Below, piece after piece: positions 15,582 to 24,372 of a stretch of 37,669 bases of DNA. Origin of the DNA: Gallionella sp. (GTDB lineage Bacteria; Pseudomonadota; Gammaproteobacteria; Burkholderiales; Gallionellaceae); NCBI GenBank assembly GCA_025350705.1, contig JANXXH010000008.1, forward strand, positions 1 to 37,669, written 5' to 3'. The notes beneath the pieces were generated by a model. The model was not told the origin of the DNA and ran no database searches. It was given only the letters and a program-made list of their open reading frames with translations. The position numbers were made by a program, and so were the translations under genes. The number at the start of each line of letters is the position of its first letter. Position 1 is the stretch's first letter.

Positions 15582-16913
15582 TTAATCTCTATTGCATTGC
15601 TGCAAGAGTTTTTCCAGGGTGGCGCGAGGCAATTTACCGGTTGAGTTGCGCGGCAAAGCATCCACTTTATGGATTGGTCTGGGCAAAAATACCGGGTCGA
15701 CGCGTAGTCGCAACGCATTCAATATTTCGCGTGTGCCAAGTTCGGGCGCAACGACAAATGCGGCCAGCCGATCCGTATTGCCCGCCTTTTCATCGGGCAT
15801 GAAAAACACGCCGTCCTGTATGCCGTCGATTGCATTGAGGTGATGATTCAGGCTGGCCAGAGAGGTGCGCTTGCCGGCGATGTTGATCAGGTCGGCGGTC
15901 CTGCCTAGCAACAGGAAGGTGGTGTCGCTATGCAATTCAACGATGTCATTCAGCGGAAGTTCGCCAACGACATGGCCGCCGGATACATAAGTGGTTTCAC
16001 CTTTTTGATGCAACGATAGACCGTCAAAAGTGCGCCATTCTTCTGTCAGGGCGGTTTCCCTGCTGGCGACCTGGCCCGCTTCAGTGAAGCCGTATATTTC
16101 CTGTAACGGCGCACCAAAATACTCTATCGCTTGCAACGCCAGCTCGCGTGACAGGGGGGCGGTGGCGCATACGATCAGATCGAGTTTTGGTACGACTATG
16201 TTGCTGGAGAGCAGAGCCCGCAGATGAACCGGCGTGGTGACAAGCGCGCGCGGTCCCGGAATCTTGTCCAAGGCTGTGCTGACATCCGCCGGAAAAAAAG
16301 GTTTGGCAGCGTGCAGTATCACGCCGCCTTGCATTGCGATCAGGGCGGTGGATTCAAAACCGTACATGTGTTGCGGAGGAACGGTGCCCAGCAGCGTCAG
16401 ATCGCCCCGATCGAGTATTCCCAATCGGCTGGCCTCGGCGGTAACGTCTCGTGACAGGGCACCCCAGGTCTTTTCATTGGGCATCGGGTTGCCGGTAGAT
16501 CCCGAGGTAAACACCATAGCCGCCACTTGTGAGTCTGGGATTTCTGGCATCGGAGAATGCAGCAGGCTCACATCGGACATGTCCGGATAGAATATGGTTT
16601 GCAATGAGCCAAGACTATGCGCGCTATCGGCAAGGCAATACAAGTCCGCATAGTGTTGGGTGAGCCGGTTGATCAGGTCCGGAGTGTGGTTCGGCGGAAG
16701 CAGGCTGATTTGGCCGCGCAACATCGCGGCGGCGAATCCGACTACAAAGCGATACCGGTCCGCGCACAGATTCAGCACAAATGAACGTGCGGGCAAACGC
16801 TCCGCCAGCGATATGACATCAGTCAAAAAACGCTGCGCAGAAATAGCGTTTCCGTCTTGCCACGCAAAAACAGATTCCGGTTGGTGGAATTTCAGCAGCG
16901 GGATGGATTGCAT
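15582..16913 (-). CDS. AMP-forming acyl/aryl-CoA or acyl-ACP ligase (ApeH-like)
   Basis: This 443-residue ANL-superfamily enzyme has the adenylation core motifs FTSGSTGNP (135-143), IYGFTEAGQ (273-281), GRTADLINIAGKR (337-349) and the C-terminal lysine motif RNSTGKLPR with K427. It would activate a carboxylic acid starter with ATP and load it on CoA or on a carrier protein. In aryl polyene pathways the starter is an aromatic acid such as 4-hydroxybenzoate, but the binding pocket cannot be read reliably here. It follows the ACP and a membrane protein in the same operon. The length is slightly short for the superfamily, as is usual for the ApeH group. Confidence 0.88.
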   Translation of the reverse strand: MQSIPLLKFHQPESVFAWQDGNAISAQRFLTDVISLAERLPARSFVLNLCADRYRFVVGFAAAMLRGQISLLPPNHTPDLINRLTQHYADLYCLADSAHSLGSLQTIFYPDMSDVSLLHSPMPEIPDSQVAAMVFTSGSTGNPMPNEKTWGALSRDVTAEASRLGILDRGDLTLLGTVPPQHMYGFESTALIAMQGGVILHAAKPFFPADVSTALDKIPGPRALVTTPVHLRALLSSNIVVPKLDLIVCATAPLSRELALQAIEYFGAPLQEIYGFTEAGQVASRETALTEEWRTFDGLSLHQKGETTYVSGGHVVGELPLNDIVELHSDTTFLLLGRTADLINIAGKRTSLASLNHHLNAIDGIQDGVFFMPDEKAGNTDRLAAFVVAPELGTREILNALRLRVDPVFLPRPIHKVDALPRNSTGKLPRATLEKLLQQCNRD

Positions 16914-16946
16914 GGGTGGATGTTGGCGCGACTTGGATCGTTGATA

Positions 16947-17603
16947 TTAGCGAACCTTGGTGGGTTTCGATGCCGGCTTGTCACGCGAGAAAAACTGTAA
17001 ACCGGAAAAGATCGAGCTTTGGTGGTCGCGGTAACGCAGGACGCGGTAAGTGTATTCAACAATAAACATCAGGACGATCGATGGGGCGTTAAGGATATTG
17101 ATGAACATTGACCAAACTTCCAATGGGGCAAAAATATACAGCCCTGACGACACAATCACTTGCAGCAAAAAAAACAGGCTCCATGCGACGGTGACACGGC
17201 GGGTGTAGATTTCGATATCGGGTGTCAGTGATCCATGAACACGGCGCGCGATTGATGTGATCAGAGGCTCTCGACCGTGCTTCAGCGTGCGCCCAAAAAA
17301 CCACATCAGGAACAAATTGGTCACCAGGTGCGGCAGGCCGAAGATAATGGTTGAAGGCAGGCCAAACATGTTTACCCAAGCCAAGCCAAGCGATGTCATG
17401 GTTATGGTGATAAGCAGCGCCATGCGCAAACCCAGCTCAAGCGCGATGACCCATCCGGTGGCGACGATCAGGGGGATTAAGACGGCAGTTGCGCTGATGG
17501 GTGTGAGTTGGCCGGCAACGGTTACTTTATGAATCAGGAATTGGTAACCAAGGAAGGCAAAGGCGAAGGCAATCGCGCCGATTTTATTGCCATAGGGCTG
17601 CAT
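16947..17603 (-). CDS. COG4648-like integral membrane protein of aryl polyene clusters
   Basis: This 218-residue protein has about six membrane helices (about 8-25, 33-55, 57-76, 80-100, 140-160 and 165-185) and a basic C-terminus. It resembles the unannotated membrane protein found between ACP and ligase genes in aryl polyene clusters. No catalytic motif was recognised. It starts exactly where the ACP stop codon ends (17604), so the two are tightly coupled. A role in placing the synthase at the membrane is possible but unproven. Confidence 0.7.
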   Translation of the reverse strand: MQPYGNKIGAIAFAFAFLGYQFLIHKVTVAGQLTPISATAVLIPLIVATGWVIALELGLRMALLITITMTSLGLAWVNMFGLPSTIIFGLPHLVTNLFLMWFFGRTLKHGREPLITSIARRVHGSLTPDIEIYTRRVTVAWSLFFLLQVIVSSGLYIFAPLEVWSMFINILNAPSIVLMFIVEYTYRVLRYRDHQSSIFSGLQFFSRDKPASKPTKVR

Positions 17604-17888
17604 TTATTTCGTCCGGCTTTGTTGGATATGGTTGGCGAGGCTGCGCAGTGAGGCAAAGATTTTGGCGTTATTTTCGTCGTCTGACTTCAGTTGAACACCG
17701 TAGTTTTTGGTCAGCACCAGGGAGATTTCAAGCACGTCGATAGAGTCTATGCCGAGACCTTCATCTCCATAGAGCGGCGCGACAGGATCAATGTCAGCAA
17801 GACTCGCGTCCAGATTAAGCGCGGTTATGATGTGTTTAGAGAGCTCATTCTCAAACTCTGTTTTGTCGATGTTGGTATTGGTGTACAT
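17604..17888 (-). CDS. acyl carrier protein (second of three)
   Basis: This 94-residue acidic protein carries DEGLGIDSIDVLEISL, the phosphopantetheine site with Ser49. It is the first gene of the minus block that continues with the membrane protein, ligase, dehydratase, acyltransferase, LolA-like and MMPL genes. The frame is open to 18068, but the upstream part runs into an intergenic repeat, so the ATG at 17888 (MYTNTNIDK) is the better start. An ATG at 17942 is an alternative that would add 18 residues. Confidence 0.88.
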   Translation of the reverse strand: MYTNTNIDKTEFENELSKHIITALNLDASLADIDPVAPLYGDEGLGIDSIDVLEISLVLTKNYGVQLKSDDENNAKIFASLRSLANHIQQSRTK

Positions 17889-17982
17889 ATAATTAAGTCT
17901 GCGAATTTGATTTAGAGGTGCAACGTTAATGCTGGTTGGCATATTGATCCGGCGCGAATATGTTTGAAATTTCCGTTCGGGC

Positions 17983-18066
17983 TGATGCTTCGACAGGCTC
18001 AGCACAGGGTACGCAGAGCGTATCGAAGCCCCTTTACCCTTCGATACCTCAGGGCGAACGGGCTTC
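17983..18066 (-). repeat. REP-like intergenic repeat
   Basis: Two related units lie here: CTTCGACAGGCTCAGCAC at 17988-18005 and CCCTTCGATACCTCAGGGCG at 18037-18056 followed by AACGGG. The second is the reverse complement of the unit at 9226-9250. The block sits in the leader between the divergent ACP and darA operons. Confidence 0.7.
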
Positions 18067-18176
18067 AAACTTCATCTGGCCGAATCAATAGTGCCAGCGT
18101 CCTGCTACAAAAAGACTGCATAACGTCACGGGCAAGAATACTTAATTTTTAGCGCGGTGTCCATGTAAGAGTTCCT

Positions 18177-18206
18177 TTGCTTGTGACTGAGCCCGGTAAT
18201 TATTAT
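18177..18206 (+). promoter_or_regulatory. candidate sigma-70 promoter for the darA operon
   Basis: TTGCTT (18177-18182) and TATTAT (18201-18206) are separated by 18 bp and lie about 48 bp before the TTG at 18254. This is a pattern match only. Confidence 0.35.
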
Positions 18207-18253
18207 CTTGAATTGATCCGGGAGAGGCTGGATTTATTGAGCGCGCATGACTT

Positions 18254-19312
18254 TTGCTATACAATCGCTCACATTCCGTCAAGTCTCAATCGTTCGGCCT
18301 TGGCGGGATCACAATCGAGCAATTTTATAGCGCCACTGGAATTTTTTTGACTACTTCCGTTCGACCTAAGCGTGTCCTGGCAATCTGTTACTCGCAAACC
18401 GGGCAGCTTACCCGGATTGCCGAGCAGATTCTTGCCCCCTTGCAGGAAAATCCATCCGTGGATGTCCATTTGGAGACGATCCATCCGGTGCCGCCCTATC
18501 CTTTTCCGTGGCCTTTTTTTCAGTTTTTCGATGCCTTCCCTGAGGCTGCACATTTAATCGCTCCCAAGCTTGAGAGGCTTGCGCTGAATGGTGATGAGGA
18601 TTTTGACCTGGCCATTCTGTTTTATCAGGTTTGGTTCCTGGTTCCGTCTTTGCCGGTCACGGCATTTTTGCAGCATCCGTTGGCAGCCAGGCTGCTAAAG
18701 GGTAAGCCGGTTGTCACAGTGATTGCCTGCCGCAACATGTGGCTGATGGCGCATCAGAAGATGAAAAGCATGCTGGAAAGTTTGGGGGCGCGTTTGATCG
18801 ACAATGTGGTTCTCACCGACCAGGGCAATGTGTTCGCTACTTTCATCACCACACCGCGCTGGCTGCTGACCGGCAAACAAACCGGATTTTTGGGCTGCCC
18901 TCCGGCAGGGATCGCACCGGATGAGATTTTGCGTGCACGGCGTTTCGGATTAGCAATTCAGGCAGCACTAGCCGCCGATGCCGAAAAATGTGACGCTCCT
19001 TTGCTGGCAGGACTCAAGGCAGTCGAGGCTGATCCAAAATTATATTTCAGCGAGAAAGCCGGTACTCGCAGTTTTTATTTGTGGGGTAAGCTGTTGCGCG
19101 CGGCTGGTGGTCCGGGGCAGTGGAGCCGCAAGCCGTTATTATTTTTCTATGTGATTTTTCTGGCGCTATTGATCGTGACCGTGGTGCCTGTCAGTTTGGC
19201 ATTGCAAACATTGATTCGTCCGTTACTGCGGGAGCAACTCGCTCGAATGAAGCATGATTTTGAACTCCCTTCCGGCTCGGGAACCGAGCGCTTGTCTAAC
19301 TATGTTGTCTGA
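18254..19312 (+). CDS. darA: dialkylresorcinol-forming enzyme DarA
   Basis: The open frame gives up to 352 residues. The conserved part begins KRVLAICYSQTGQLTRIAEQ, a flavodoxin-like nucleotide-binding start typical of DarA. It continues with PYPFPWPFFQFFDAFPE and a C-terminal hydrophobic segment (LLFFYVIFLALLIVTVVPVS) that should anchor it to the membrane. DarA acts with DarB to turn the cyclohexanedione intermediate into a 2,5-dialkylresorcinol. No in-frame ATG exists near the 5' end: TTG codons at 18254 and 18347 are the choices. The TTG at 18347 gives a family-like N-terminus but only a weak ribosome site. The gene overlaps darB by 11 bp. Confidence 0.85.
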   Translation: MLYNRSHSVKSQSFGLGGITIEQFYSATGIFLTTSVRPKRVLAICYSQTGQLTRIAEQILAPLQENPSVDVHLETIHPVPPYPFPWPFFQFFDAFPEAAHLIAPKLERLALNGDEDFDLAILFYQVWFLVPSLPVTAFLQHPLAARLLKGKPVVTVIACRNMWLMAHQKMKSMLESLGARLIDNVVLTDQGNVFATFITTPRWLLTGKQTGFLGCPPAGIAPDEILRARRFGLAIQAALAADAEKCDAPLLAGLKAVEADPKLYFSEKAGTRSFYLWGKLLRAAGGPGQWSRKPLLFFYVIFLALLIVTVVPVSLALQTLIRPLLREQLARMKHDFELPSGSGTERLSNYVV

Positions 19313-20435
19313 AGTCTATATCAATCACACGGCTTCGTTCCTCCCTTTCGATCCGGTTAGTAATGACGAGATAGAAGCGGTTTTGGGCATGGTGGGCGGG
19401 AAGCCATCGCGCGCCCGGCGAGTGGTTTTGCGCAGCAATGGTATTCAGTCGCGGCATTACGCCATTGATCGGGCGACAGGGCAGGTCGTTATGACCAATG
19501 CGCAGATTACCGCGCTTGCGGTTGGCGCGTTGGGAGAAATTGGCAGCGTGGAATTGTTGTCATGCGGCACCTCTTCACCGGACCAGTTGCTACCCAATCA
19601 TGCGGTCATGGTTCATGGTGAATTGAAATGGCCGCGCTTGCAGGTGGTTTCGTTTGCCGGGATTTGCCTTTCAGGTGCGGCAGCGCTCAAGTATGCATGG
19701 CTGGCAATCAGGGCTGGCGATGTGCAACGCGCAGTGGCGACAGGTTCCGAGCTGGCCTCGGCCTCGTTGCGCGCGGGTAACTTTGATGCGGAAGTTGAGC
19801 ACAAACTCCAGGAACTGGAGGCTCATCCGGAAATCGCCTTTGAGAAAGACTTTTTACGCTGGATGCTCTCGGACGGCGCGGGGGCATTGCTGCTGGAGAA
19901 CAAGCCGCGCGGCACACAATCTTTGCGTATCGACTGGATCGAGCTTACTTCGGCGGCGCATGAGTTGTCAGCCTGCATGTATGCCGGCGGCGAGAAAAAT
20001 GAAGACGGGTCTATGCGAGGCTGGCGCATGTTCGATGCGGCTCATTGGGGTTCGAAATCCATTTTTTCTCTCAAGCAGGATGTTCGCCTGTTGAACGAAA
20101 ATATCGTCAGGGCTACCTTGGCCGAGCCGCTTGCCGCTGTTTTGAAAAAAAGAAAATTACGCACCGAAGACATAGATTGGTTTTTGCCGCATATGTCCTC
20201 CCAGTTTTTTGCCAAGCCTGTTATGCAGTGTCTTGCGGAAATCGGTTTGCCTATCCCGCAGGAACGCTGGTTTTCCAATCTTGCCAGCAAAGGCAATACC
20301 GGATCTGCATCTCCCTTTATCATGCTGGACGAACTTTTTCATTCCGGCCGCATAAAAAAAGGGCAGAAGCTGTTGATGTTCATTCCTGAAAGCGGGCGTT
20401 TTTCCAGTGGCTTTATATATCTTGAGGCCGTGTAA
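19302..20435 (+). CDS. darB: DarB-type KAS III-like ketosynthase (cyclohexanedione/dialkylresorcinol formation)
   Basis: This 377-residue protein has a FabH-like fold and the KAS III catalytic set: C122 in FAGICLSG, H297 in LPHMSS and N332 in KGNTGSAS. DarB condenses two fatty-acyl-derived thioesters (a beta-ketoacyl and an alpha,beta-unsaturated chain) into a cyclohexanedione. DarA then aromatises it. The ATG at 19302 (MLSEVYINHT) is preferred over an upstream frame opening at 19254, and the overlap with darA is 11 bp. The stop overlaps the next gene by one base (TAATG). Its presence beside APE genes marks this as a hybrid pathway. Confidence 0.88.
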   Translation: MLSEVYINHTASFLPFDPVSNDEIEAVLGMVGGKPSRARRVVLRSNGIQSRHYAIDRATGQVVMTNAQITALAVGALGEIGSVELLSCGTSSPDQLLPNHAVMVHGELKWPRLQVVSFAGICLSGAAALKYAWLAIRAGDVQRAVATGSELASASLRAGNFDAEVEHKLQELEAHPEIAFEKDFLRWMLSDGAGALLLENKPRGTQSLRIDWIELTSAAHELSACMYAGGEKNEDGSMRGWRMFDAAHWGSKSIFSLKQDVRLLNENIVRATLAEPLAAVLKKRKLRTEDIDWFLPHMSSQFFAKPVMQCLAEIGLPIPQERWFSNLASKGNTGSASPFIMLDELFHSGRIKKGQKLLMFIPESGRFSSGFIYLEAV

Positions 20436-20830
20436 TGGATCTGAAAAACGTCCCGCAAGAGGGTAACAAAACCTTGGGGGGCCACAGGAGGGCAGTCTAT
20501 GCCAGAGATGCGGGCGGCCACATCGTTGCGGTAGCGTCCAAGGGATGGGAGGTTGAAGAGATCGTCACCAGCCAGGCCGTGGAAGAGATGAGTGCCCTGG
20601 CTGAAGCAGCACGGAAAAATGTGATGGATGGTTTGTCATCGCCGTTGGAATATTGGATGTATGCCCGCCGTATGGATTTGCTATTGCTGGCGCAATCGAC
20701 CGGCATCTGGCGTTGGCGCATCCGCCGCCATTTGCGTCCGGAGATATTCGCGCGCTTGTCTCACAACCTGCTCGCGCGATATGCCGAAGCGCTTGGCCTT
20801 GCCGTACAGCAACTGCAACACCTGCCATGA
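20435..20830 (+). CDS. conserved-looking small protein between darB and the BtrH-like gene
   Basis: This 131-residue soluble protein has the pattern RRAVYARDAGGHIVAVASKG, W-E-V-E-E, SPLEYWMYARRMDLLLLAQ and W-R-W-R-I-R-R-H-L-R-P. It was not assigned to a family. The start overlaps the darB stop by one base, and its own stop overlaps the BtrH-like gene start as ATGA, so it is firmly part of the operon. The conserved-looking W/R-rich helix suggests a protein- or nucleotide-binding partner for the next gene. No enzyme motif was seen. Confidence 0.7.
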   Translation: MDLKNVPQEGNKTLGGHRRAVYARDAGGHIVAVASKGWEVEEIVTSQAVEEMSALAEAARKNVMDGLSSPLEYWMYARRMDLLLLAQSTGIWRWRIRRHLRPEIFARLSHNLLARYAEALGLAVQQLQHLP

Positions 20831-21806
20831 CCTTCGCGCACCATCGTCACGCCGCGCATTGCGAAAGCGGAGTGGTCGCAAATTTGATCAGCCACCACGG
20901 TGTGCCGATTTCCGAAGCGATGGCTTTCGGTTTGTCGGCGGCATTGTCGTTTGCCTACCTGCCGTTCATCAAGCTGTCCGGCTTGCCACTCATTGCTTAT
21001 CGTCAGCCGCCCGGATCCATCATCAAGGGTTTGGCCAAAGTGCTCGCGGCAGAATTCCGTTTCGAAACTTTCCGCACACCCGTTGCGGGACAGGCGCGTC
21101 TGGATGAGCTGTTGGCGCAAGGCCGGGTGGTGGGTTTGCAAACCTCGGTGTACTGGCTGCCCTATTTTCCGGAAGACATGCGCTTCCATTTTAATGCGCA
21201 CAATCTTTTGGTATACGGCAAAGAGGGTAACGATTATCTGATCAGCGATCCGGTTGGCGAACAGACGGTGCGTTGCGATGCGGAATCTTTGTCGCGCGCC
21301 CGCTTTGCCAAGGGCATGCTCGCCCCCAATGGTTTGCTTTATACGGTGAAAAAATTGGGAGCGCCCACCATCACGCCTCATGCGGTGCGCAAGGCAATTT
21401 TAAAAAGCTGCCGCACGATGCTCGCACCTATTCCTATCATCGGCGTGCGCGGCATCAGAATGCTCGCTGGTAAAGTGGCCAGACTTGATCCGGCAGCGCA
21501 CACAAGCTCTTTGTATGTGGGGCATATCGTTCGTATGCAGGAAGAGATCGGCACGGGTGGCGCAGGGTTTCGTTTTTTGTACGCGGCATTTTTGCAGGAA
21601 GCGTCCGAGTTGGCCGGTATGACAGTGTTGGCCGGATTTTCCGAGCGGCTCATGTTCATAGGTGATAGCTGGCGGGAGTTTGCGTTGGCGACCGCGCGTA
21701 TGGTCAAGGGGCGCGATGCGATGGATCCGCCAAAATTAGCGGACATGCTGGGCAGCCTCTCTGGGCAAGAGGAGGTTTTTTTTCGTGATTTGAAAAAGGC
21801 GGTTGC

Positions 21807-21810
<4 letters not shown>
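20827..21810 (+). CDS. BtrH N-terminal domain protein (putative acyltransferase/peptidase-like)
   Basis: This 327-residue protein starts MTFAHHRHAAHCESGVVANL, with the H-C-E-x-x pattern (Cys12) that opens BtrH_N-type proteins, followed by the papain-like core (Y-R-Q-P-P, F-H-F-N-A-H-N-L-L-V-Y-G, Y-L-I-S-D-P). In butirosin synthesis BtrH moves an acyl group from an ACP to an amine. By analogy this protein could transfer a chain from the ACP encoded at 24103 to an acceptor. The C-terminal half is helical and resembles the DUF4872-like partner domain. It overlaps both neighbours by 4 bp. The enzyme class is fairly sure; the substrate is unknown. Confidence 0.78.
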
Positions 21811-22730
<920 letters not shown>

Positions 22731-22732
22731 TC

Positions 22733-22877
22733 ATGGGCACCCCTATAAACCCAAACTCCGTCGCGATACTGCGTTGCTCAAGAAATTTTATCGCCTACAT
22801 ATTCAACATATGCTGCGCGCTAAAATTTATTTCGTGCCTTGCCTCGCTTAGGATTTTGAATTTCTAGAGGTGCCCAT
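22733..22877 (+). repeat. 145-bp palindromic MITE-like element inside the ABC operon
   Basis: The ends are perfect inverted repeats ATGGGCACC (22733-22741) and GGTGCCCAT (22869-22877). Pairing continues imperfectly inward (CTATAAAC against TTTCTAGA, GCGATAC against GCCTCGC). The centre has ATTTTATCGC against GCGCTAAAAT and CATAT...ATATG. The whole block can fold as one long hairpin. Its right end, TAGAGG, falls seven bases before the permease ATG and seems to supply the ribosome-binding site. A half copy lies at 9155-9197. Confidence 0.75.
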
Positions 22878-24086
22878 ATGTTATTCGCACTCATCAATAA
22901 AGAACTGTTGGCCCTGACCCGCGATGTAAATGGGTTAGCTGCATTATTCTTGATGCCGGTGCTGTTCATCATCATCATGTCACTTGCGTTGAAGGACGTG
23001 TATAGCCCGGCCATCAAGTCGCTGCAATATACCGTCGATAACCGGGACAACGGAAAATTGGCTGACACGCTGCTCACCGAGTGGGAAAAGCGCCACGGCA
23101 AACCCAGGCAAAGCAGTGCGACTTGGTCGGATGAAGTGCGCAACGGCAAATTGAGTTATGCGCTGATCATTGAAAAAGATTTTTCCAGAGAGCTGGCGGC
23201 CAAGCAATTTGGCAGCAATAAACAACTCAGATTGATTGCCGATCCGGGCATGGACAACGGCGTGTATTCTGCAAATAACGCAGAGCTGATCATGATCGCA
23301 ACTGAGCTGCGTGCGCAGGCTCTGCTCGCAGCAGCCCAGGTATCGCAACATCAGATGTCGCAGCGATTGTCGCGCCCGGAAAGCAAAACACCAGCTGGCG
23401 CCTTGGGTACGACAGTATCGGCACAATCTTTGGTAGGCACCGATCGATTGGCAGCCGGAACTCGTCCTACCTCCGTGCAGCAAAATGTACCCGCCTGGCT
23501 GGTGTTTGGAATGTTCTTTGTTGTGGCTTCACTGGCAAATCTTTTCATCCAGGAACGGCAATGCGGAGCCTTGGCAAGACTTGCAAGTCTGGGCGTACCC
23601 ACTGGCACGATGATCTTGTCCAAGGCATTGCCGTACCTGGCCATCAATGGACTTCAGGCCGCGATGATGCTGGCAGTGGGTGTCTGGCTGATGCCGCTGT
23701 TGGGCGGCGATGCGCTCTCACTGGCGGGTATAGATTGGAATGCGCTCTTGTTGGTTTTACTTGCGGTGAGTACGGCAGCGATAGGCTTGGCACTCGCGCT
23801 GGCAAGTATCGTCAGGACGCATGCACAGGCATCGGCGGTGGGCCCGATCATTAATATATTGATGGCGGCCATCGGCGGAGTGATGGTGCCAAAATTCATC
23901 ATGCCGGAATTCATGCAGCGGCTTGCGGAATTCTCCCCGATGAGCTGGGGATTGGATGGCATGCTTGCGGTGCTTTTGCGCGGCAGTGATGTGGCGGGTG
24001 TATTGCTGCCGACCGCCAAGCTGATGGGCTTTGCCGCGCTGATGGTCATCATCGCGTTACTTTTTTTCCGTCGCCCGGCCAACTGA
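22878..24086 (+). CDS. ABC-2 type transporter permease
   Basis: This 402-residue protein has one N-terminal membrane helix (about 20-38), a soluble loop of about 180 residues, and five C-terminal helices (about 205-395, including VPAWLVFGMFFVVASLANLF and PIINILMAAIGGVMVPKF). This is the ABC-2/NatB-like half-exporter layout that pairs with the ATPase upstream. The ATG at 22878 follows GAGG at 22867-22870, which lies within the end of the repeat element. The 3' end is 16 bp from the third ACP gene. The substrate is probably the cluster product. Confidence 0.9.
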   Translation: MLFALINKELLALTRDVNGLAALFLMPVLFIIIMSLALKDVYSPAIKSLQYTVDNRDNGKLADTLLTEWEKRHGKPRQSSATWSDEVRNGKLSYALIIEKDFSRELAAKQFGSNKQLRLIADPGMDNGVYSANNAELIMIATELRAQALLAAAQVSQHQMSQRLSRPESKTPAGALGTTVSAQSLVGTDRLAAGTRPTSVQQNVPAWLVFGMFFVVASLANLFIQERQCGALARLASLGVPTGTMILSKALPYLAINGLQAAMMLAVGVWLMPLLGGDALSLAGIDWNALLLVLLAVSTAAIGLALALASIVRTHAQASAVGPIINILMAAIGGVMVPKFIMPEFMQRLAEFSPMSWGLDGMLAVLLRGSDVAGVLLPTAKLMGFAALMVIIALLFFRRPAN

Positions 24087-24102
24087 CGAGTCGAGACAGC
24101 AA

Positions 24103-24372
24103 ATGACTGGCAATCTCGCGGCATTCAAACACGAACTAAAGGCATTGATTCTTTCTGCGGCTGATAAAGACGAGCCGCAAGGCGGCCTGACTGACGACGA
24201 GATACTATTCGGCCCGGAATCGAGACTGATGCTCGACTCTCTCGATGCATTGCAGATCTCGATGGAGATACAGAAGCGTTATGGTATACGCGTGCAGGAT
24301 AGCAAGGAGACACGGCGAGCTTTGAGCAGCGTCGCCCATCTCGCCGAATATTTATCGGCGCGTCGAGGATGA
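24103..24372 (+). CDS. acyl carrier protein (third of three, divergent)
   Basis: This 89-residue protein has LMLDSLDALQISMEIQKRYG, so Ser46 is the likely phosphopantetheine site. The DSLDALQ wording differs from the GVDSL and GIDSI forms of the other two ACPs in the window, which suggests a separate partner set. Its stop overlaps the start of the atypical ketosynthase as ATGA, and the ABC permease lies just upstream. It may hold a chain for the BtrH-like enzyme or serve the neighbouring KS only. Confidence 0.82.
   Translation: MTGNLAAFKHELKALILSAADKDEPQGGLTDDEILFGPESRLMLDSLDALQISMEIQKRYGIRVQDSKETRRALSSVAHLAEYLSARRG

Noticed and set aside
17889..18068. Longer N-terminus for the second ACP
   Set aside because: It would be encoded by the REP-like repeat; ACP homology starts after the ATG at 17888.
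18247..18330. ATG start for darA at 18247
   Set aside because: Out of frame with DarA and stops at TAG after about 27 codons.
20761..21381. 206-codon minus-strand frame opposite the BtrH-like gene
   Set aside because: Shadow; the plus-strand frame has operon overlaps on both sides.
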